Source of the DNA: an uncultured Oscillospiraceae bacterium
Lineage (GTDB): Bacteria > Bacillota > Clostridia > Oscillospirales > Oscillospiraceae
Length of the DNA: 36,916 bases
Direction: 5' to 3'
Assembly: GCA_947587025.1 (NCBI GenBank)
Contig: CANPXW010000013.1
Coordinates: 1-36,916 of the forward strand
Position 1 is the first letter of the stretch, and each line of letters opens with the position of its first letter. Positions 32,585-36,916 of this stretch are shown piece by piece. The position numbers and the translations under genes were made by a program. Under the pieces are notes generated by a model. The model did not search any database, had not been told where the DNA came from, and was given only the letters and a program-made list of their open reading frames with translations.

Positions 32585-33673
32585 ATGGCGGCGAGAAAGA
32601 TCGTGCTGGCCGACGGCAGCGAATATGTGGGCGAGGGCTTCGGTGACGGAGCGGACAGGGTGTGCGAGATCGTGTTCAACACCTCCATGGCGGGCTATCA
32701 GGAGATTCTCTCCGACCCGTCCTACACCTGCCAGATGGTGGTGATGACATACCCGCTCATTGGCAACTACGGCATGGCGGCGGAGGACTACGAGACGGCC
32801 ACGCCCACCATCGGGGCCCTGGCGGTGCGCCGGTATAACGATGCGCCCTCCAACTTCCGCTCTGCGGAGACCCTGGGCGCGGTGATGGAGCGGTTCCATA
32901 TCCCCGGCATCCAGGGCATCGACACCCGAAAGCTGAACCGGAGCATAAGGGACCACGGCAGCCGCAAGGCCCTCATCACGGCCGCCGACACGCCCCTGGA
33001 GGAAGCGCTGGAGATACTGCGCACCACCGACGTGCCCCGGGACGTGGTGCGGCGGGTCAGCTGCAAGGCCCCCTGGGTCAGCCCGGCAGCCAATGCCCGG
33101 TATCACGTGGCCGCCGTCGACTGCGGCATCAAGCACAACATCATCCGCTCTCTCAACGCCCGTGGCTGCGACGTGACCGTGCTGCCCTATGACGTCGCGG
33201 CGGAGGCGGTGCTGGCGCTTGGACCGGACGGGCTTTTCCTCTCCAACGGCCCCGGCGACCCGGAGGACGTGCCCCAGGTGATCGAGCTTGTCCGCGCCCT
33301 GCGCGGCCGGCTGCCCATCTTCGGCATCTGCCTGGGCCACCAGATCATTTCCCTGGCCTATGGGGCCAGCACGTACAAGCTGAAATTCGGCCACCGGGGC
33401 GGCAACCACCCGGTGCGGGAGCTGGCCACGGGGAAGATCGAGATCACCAGTCAGAACCACAGCTACGCCGTGGATGAAAAGAGCCTGGCCGGCACCGGCC
33501 TGGAGCTGACTCACGTGAATATCCTGGACGGCACGGTGGAGGGCGTAAAGTGCGGGCGGGACCGTGTGTTTTCCGTCCAGTACCACCCGGAGAGCGCCCC
33601 CGGTCCCCAGGACAGCGGCCAGCTTTTCGACCGCTTTATCGCCATGATGGAGGAGGACAAACGCCATGCCTAA
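32585..33673 (+). CDS. carA: Carbamoyl-phosphate synthase, small (glutaminase) subunit
   Basis: 362 residues. It hydrolyses glutamine and passes ammonia to CarB to make carbamoyl phosphate for pyrimidines and arginine. [12 protein letters not shown] and [17 protein letters not shown] form the N-terminal domain. The class I glutaminase triad is visible: Cys in [16 protein letters not shown], His and Glu in [17 protein letters not shown] 32585 sits nine bases after GGAGG (32571-32575); ATG 32579 is too close to it. It overlaps carB by eight bases. Confidence 0.95.
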   Translation: MAARKIVLADGSEYVGEGFGDGADRVCEIVFNTSMAGYQEILSDPSYTCQMVVMTYPLIGNYGMAAEDYETATPTIGALAVRRYNDAPSNFRSAETLGAVMERFHIPGIQGIDTRKLNRSIRDHGSRKALITAADTPLEEALEILRTTDVPRDVVRRVSCKAPWVSPAANARYHVAAVDCGIKHNIIRSLNARGCDVTVLPYDVAAEAVLALGPDGLFLSNGPGDPEDVPQVIELVRALRGRLPIFGICLGHQIISLAYGASTYKLKFGHRGGNHPVRELATGKIEITSQNHSYAVDEKSLAGTGLELTHVNILDGTVEGVKCGRDRVFSVQYHPESAPGPQDSGQLFDRFIAMMEEDKRHA

Positions 33674-36600
33674 GAGAACGGACCTGCACAAGATCATGGT
33701 GATAGGCTCCGGCCCCATCGTAATAGGCCAGGCGGCGGAGTTCGACTACGCCGGCACCCAGGCCTGCCTGGCCCTCAAGGAGGAGGGCTACGAGGTGGTG
33801 CTGTGCAACTCCAACCCGGCCACCATCATGACCGACACCTCCGTGGCGGACAAGGTGTACATGGAGCCGCTGACCCTGGAGTACGTGGCCAAGATCGTCC
33901 GCTACGAGCGGCCGGACGCCATCGTGCCGGGCATCGGCGGGCAGACGGGCCTGAACCTTGCCATGCAGCTGGAGAAAAAGGGCGTGCTGCGCGAGTGCCG
34001 CACAGAGCTTCTGGGCACCTCCAGCGAGAGCATCGAGCGGGCGGAGGATCGGGAGCTTTTCAAGGAGCTGTGCCAGCAGCTGGGCGAGCCGGTGCTGCCC
34101 TCGGATGTGGCAAACAGCATCGAGCAGGGCCTGGACATCGCCCAAAAGATCGGCTACCCCGTGGTGCTGCGGCCGGCCTTCACCCTGGGCGGCACCGGCG
34201 GCGGCTTTGCCGACGACGAGGACCAGTGCCGGGAGATACTCAAAAACGCCCTGAAGCTGTCCCCGGTGCACCAGGTGCTGGTGGAGAAGAGCATCAAGGG
34301 CTACCGGGAGATCGAGTACGAGGTCATGCGGGACGGAAACGACACCGCCATCACCGTGTGCAACATGGAGAACATCGACCCGGTGGGGGTGCATACCGGC
34401 GACAGCGTGGTGGTGTGCCCCTCCCAGACCCTGACAAACAAGGAATACCACATGCTCCGGGACAGCGCCCTGCGCATCATCCGGGCTTTGCAGATCAAAG
34501 GCGGCTGCAACGTGCAGTTCGCCCTGGACCCGGCGTCGTTCCAATACTACGTCATCGAGGTCAACCCCCGTGTCAGCCGCTCCTCGGCCTTGGCCAGCAA
34601 GGCCAGCGGCTACCCCATCGCCCGTGTCTCGGCCAAGATCGCCGTGGGCATGGACCTGGACGAGATCATGCTGGCCAACACCCCGGCCTGCTTCGAGCCG
34701 GCGCTGGACTACGTGGTGACCAAAATGCCCCGGTTCCCCTTCGACAAGTTCGCCGACGCGTCCAACGCCCTGTCCACCCAGATGAAGGCCACCGGCGAGG
34801 TGATGAGCGTGGGCCGGACCATGGAGGAGAGCCTTCTCAAGGCCGTGCGCTCCCTGGAGATCGGCGCGGACCATCTGTGGATGCGCAAATTCGACGACTG
34901 GAGCGCGGACGCGCTGCTGGATTATGTCCGGGAGGGCCGGGACGATAGGCTCTTCGCCATCGCCCAGCTGCTGCGCCTGGGCGCGGACGAGGGGCGTATC
35001 CACGCCGTGACGCAGATCGACAGGCTCTTTCTGGACGTGATCGCCAACATCACGGCCATGGAGCGGACCCTCTCCGCCGCGCCGGGGGACGCCGACGCGC
35101 TCTACGCGGCCAAGCGCATGGGGTTCTGCGACCGGGCTGTGGCCCGGCTGTGGGGCGTGACGGAGCTGGACGTGTACCACATGCGCCTGGAGCGGGACAT
35201 GCTGCCGGTGTACAAGATGATCGACACCTGCGCCAGCGAGTTTGCCAGCTACGTGCCCTACTTTTACTCCACCTATGAGCAGGAGAACGAGTCCGTGTTC
35301 TCCGACCGGAAGAAGATCGTGGTGCTGGGGGCGGGCCCCATCCGCATCGGCCAGGGGGTGGAGTTCGACTACTCCACCGTTCACGCCGTGCAGACCATCA
35401 AGGCGGCGGGGTACGAGGCCATCATCATCAACAACAACCCGGAGACCGTCTCCACCGACTACACCTGCTCGGATAAGCTGTACTTCGAGCCGCTGTACGT
35501 GGAGGATGTGATGAACATCCTGCTGCGGGAAAAGCCGGTGGGCGTGATCGCATCCCTGGGCGGCCAGACGGCGGTGAATCTGGCCCAGCCGCTGATGGAG
35601 CGGGGCGTGCGCATCATCGGCACGGACTGCGCCGCCATCGAGAGGGCGGAGGATAGGGATGCCTTCGAGAAGGTGCTGGACCAGCTGGGCATCCCCCAGC
35701 CCCCCGGCCGGGCGGTGACGGACATCGAGGCCGGCGTAAAGGCCGCAGCCGAGATCGGCTATCCCGTGCTGGTGCGGCCCTCCTTTGTGCTGGGCGGCCG
35801 GGCCATGCAGATCGTCTCCGACGAGCAGCAGCTGCGCCGGTATCTGCGCACGGCGGTGGAGATCGACGAGGACAAGCCGGTGCTGGTGGACAAGTACATC
35901 CAGGGCAAGGAGCTGGAGGTGGACGCCATCTGCGACGGACGGGACGTGTTCGTGCCGGGCATCATGGAGCTGGTGGAGCGCACCGGCATCCACTCCGGCG
36001 ACTCCATCAGCGTTTATCCCACCTTCAGCGTCTCCCAGAAGGTGAAGGACACCATATTGGACTACGCCCGCCGGCTGGGCCCCGGCATCGGCATCGTGGG
36101 GCTTTACAACATCCAGTTCATCGTGGACAGGGAGGAAAAGGTGTACATCATCGAGGTAAACCCCCGGTCCAGCCGGACCGTGCCGTTTCTCAGCAAGGCT
36201 ACCGGGTATTCCCTGGCGGACATCGCCACCCACGTGATCCTGGGCCTGAGCCTGAAGGAGCAAGGCTTTTTCAAGCTCTATCCCCCGGAGCGCAAGCGCT
36301 GGTACGTCAAGGCGCCGGCCTTCTCCTTCGCCAAGCTGCGGGGCATGGACGCCTATCTCTCCCCGGAGATGAAGTCCACCGGCGAGGCCATCGGCTACGA
36401 CAACACCCTGACCCGCGCGCTTTACAAGGCCCTGCAGGCTTCCGGCATGGGCATGGCCAACTACGGTGCGGTACTGGCCACCATCGCCGACGGCGACAAG
36501 GCCGAGGCCCTGCCGCTGATCCGCCGGTTCTACGACCTGGGCTTCAACATCCTGGCCACCGCCGGTACGGCGGCGTATCTGAAGCAGCACGGCATCCGCA

Positions 36601-36863
36601 CCCACACGGTGGAGAAGCTGCGGGAGGGCAGCGAGGAGATCCTGCGGGCCATCCAGGCGGGGGTGGTGACCTACGTCATCAACACCCGTGACGTGCGCAG
36701 TGCCGGGGCCCTGTCCGACGGCCACGAAATACGCCAGTGCGCCGTGGAGAACGGCGTGACCATGTTCACCAGCCTGGACACGGTCCGCGTGCTGCTGGAC
36801 GTGCTGGAGGAGACCACCATGGGCATCTCCACCATCGACGGGACTGTCCCGTATTTTGTGTAA
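33666..36863 (+). CDS. carB: Carbamoyl-phosphate synthase, large subunit
   Basis: 1065 residues, the normal full length. Two homologous ATP-grasp halves are clear: the first begins [21 protein letters not shown] and has [13 protein letters not shown]; the second begins [19 protein letters not shown] near residue 553 and has [28 protein letters not shown] and [18 protein letters not shown] are the metal-binding regions. An MGS-like allosteric domain ends the protein ([15 protein letters not shown], then YVINTRDV). It synthesises carbamoyl phosphate with CarA. The window ends 53 bases after the stop, in which nothing else is seen. Confidence 0.97.
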   Translation: MPKRTDLHKIMVIGSGPIVIGQAAEFDYAGTQACLALKEEGYEVVLCNSNPATIMTDTSVADKVYMEPLTLEYVAKIVRYERPDAIVPGIGGQTGLNLAMQLEKKGVLRECRTELLGTSSESIERAEDRELFKELCQQLGEPVLPSDVANSIEQGLDIAQKIGYPVVLRPAFTLGGTGGGFADDEDQCREILKNALKLSPVHQVLVEKSIKGYREIEYEVMRDGNDTAITVCNMENIDPVGVHTGDSVVVCPSQTLTNKEYHMLRDSALRIIRALQIKGGCNVQFALDPASFQYYVIEVNPRVSRSSALASKASGYPIARVSAKIAVGMDLDEIMLANTPACFEPALDYVVTKMPRFPFDKFADASNALSTQMKATGEVMSVGRTMEESLLKAVRSLEIGADHLWMRKFDDWSADALLDYVREGRDDRLFAIAQLLRLGADEGRIHAVTQIDRLFLDVIANITAMERTLSAAPGDADALYAAKRMGFCDRAVARLWGVTELDVYHMRLERDMLPVYKMIDTCASEFASYVPYFYSTYEQENESVFSDRKKIVVLGAGPIRIGQGVEFDYSTVHAVQTIKAAGYEAIIINNNPETVSTDYTCSDKLYFEPLYVEDVMNILLREKPVGVIASLGGQTAVNLAQPLMERGVRIIGTDCAAIERAEDRDAFEKVLDQLGIPQPPGRAVTDIEAGVKAAAEIGYPVLVRPSFVLGGRAMQIVSDEQQLRRYLRTAVEIDEDKPVLVDKYIQGKELEVDAICDGRDVFVPGIMELVERTGIHSGDSISVYPTFSVSQKVKDTILDYARRLGPGIGIVGLYNIQFIVDREEKVYIIEVNPRSSRTVPFLSKATGYSLADIATHVILGLSLKEQGFFKLYPPERKRWYVKAPAFSFAKLRGMDAYLSPEMKSTGEAIGYDNTLTRALYKALQASGMGMANYGAVLATIADGDKAEALPLIRRFYDLGFNILATAGTAAYLKQHGIRTHTVEKLREGSEEILRAIQAGVVTYVINTRDVRSAGALSDGHEIRQCAVENGVTMFTSLDTVRVLLDVLEETTMGISTIDGTVPYFV

Positions 36864-36916
36864 ACACCGCAAAGGTGCGAATAGAGCGAGATTTCAAAGG
36901 GAACGGAGGGAAGCCG

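Noticed and set aside
33636-36872. Open frame of more than 1000 codons on the minus strand opposite carB
   Set aside because: It is a by-product of GC-rich codon use in carB, has no family features and low-complexity composition.
1-36916. CRISPR arrays, tRNA or rRNA genes, insertion sequences, integrases
   Set aside because: None was recognised on either strand; no regularly spaced repeats and no transposase-like protein are present.

Overview
The window looks like a piece of a GC-rich (roughly 60% by eye) anaerobic Gram-positive chromosome, most likely a gut clostridium of the Oscillospiraceae type. This rests on the ferredoxin-linked 2-oxoacid oxidoreductase, an Fe-S old-yellow-enzyme flavoprotein, strong AGGAGG ribosome sites and several LicD proteins. 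No taxon can be fixed without a database search.

Layout. (1) 1-948: 3' end of an Fe-S flavin oxidoreductase, closed by a terminator. (2) 1121-28566: a 27-kb plus-strand surface-glycan operon. It starts at a consensus promoter (TTGACA, 17 bp, TATAAT) and ends at a bidirectional terminator. In order it holds a decayed sugar-transferase fragment, a priming sugar transferase, two glycosyltransferases, a Wzy-like polymerase, a LicD protein, a fucosyltransferase-like enzyme, a nucleotide-sugar dehydrogenase, an SDR epimerase, gmd, a GDP-fucose/colitose synthase, a ColD-like dehydratase, a cupin, a split transketolase, an aldo/keto reductase, manC, manA, an acyltransferase, a phosphohexomutase, three more LicD proteins, a Wzx-like flippase, a GDPD-like protein and a TagD-like cytidylyltransferase. 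(3) 28661-29005, minus strand: an XRE regulator. (4) 29188-32210: four subunits of a 2-oxoacid:ferredoxin oxidoreductase. (5) 32348-36863: a promoter and attenuator-like leader followed by carA-carB.

How it works together. manA, the phosphohexomutase and manC make GDP-mannose. Gmd, the ColD-like enzyme and the ColC/Fcl-like enzyme can convert it to GDP-L-colitose (or GDP-L-fucose). The split transketolase and the aldo/keto reductase hint at a further sugar modification. The priming transferase, glycosyltransferases, polymerase and flippase assemble and export a repeat-unit polymer. TagD-like, LicD and GDPD-like proteins suggest phosphoglycerol-type decoration and remodelling.

Main discovery. 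Eight runs of 7-8 G on the coding strand lie inside eight different genes of the glycan operon and nowhere else in the window. They share flanks of the form CC-G(7-8)-TA. Changing a run by one base would switch the reading frame, and the TA that follows often supplies an immediate stop. One gene (the nucleotide-sugar dehydrogenase) is out of frame exactly at its run, so it reads as OFF. In another, the run sits between two glycosyltransferase modules and ends in TAATG, so length decides between a fused and a split product. This looks like a multi-locus, combinatorial phase-variation system for the surface glycan.
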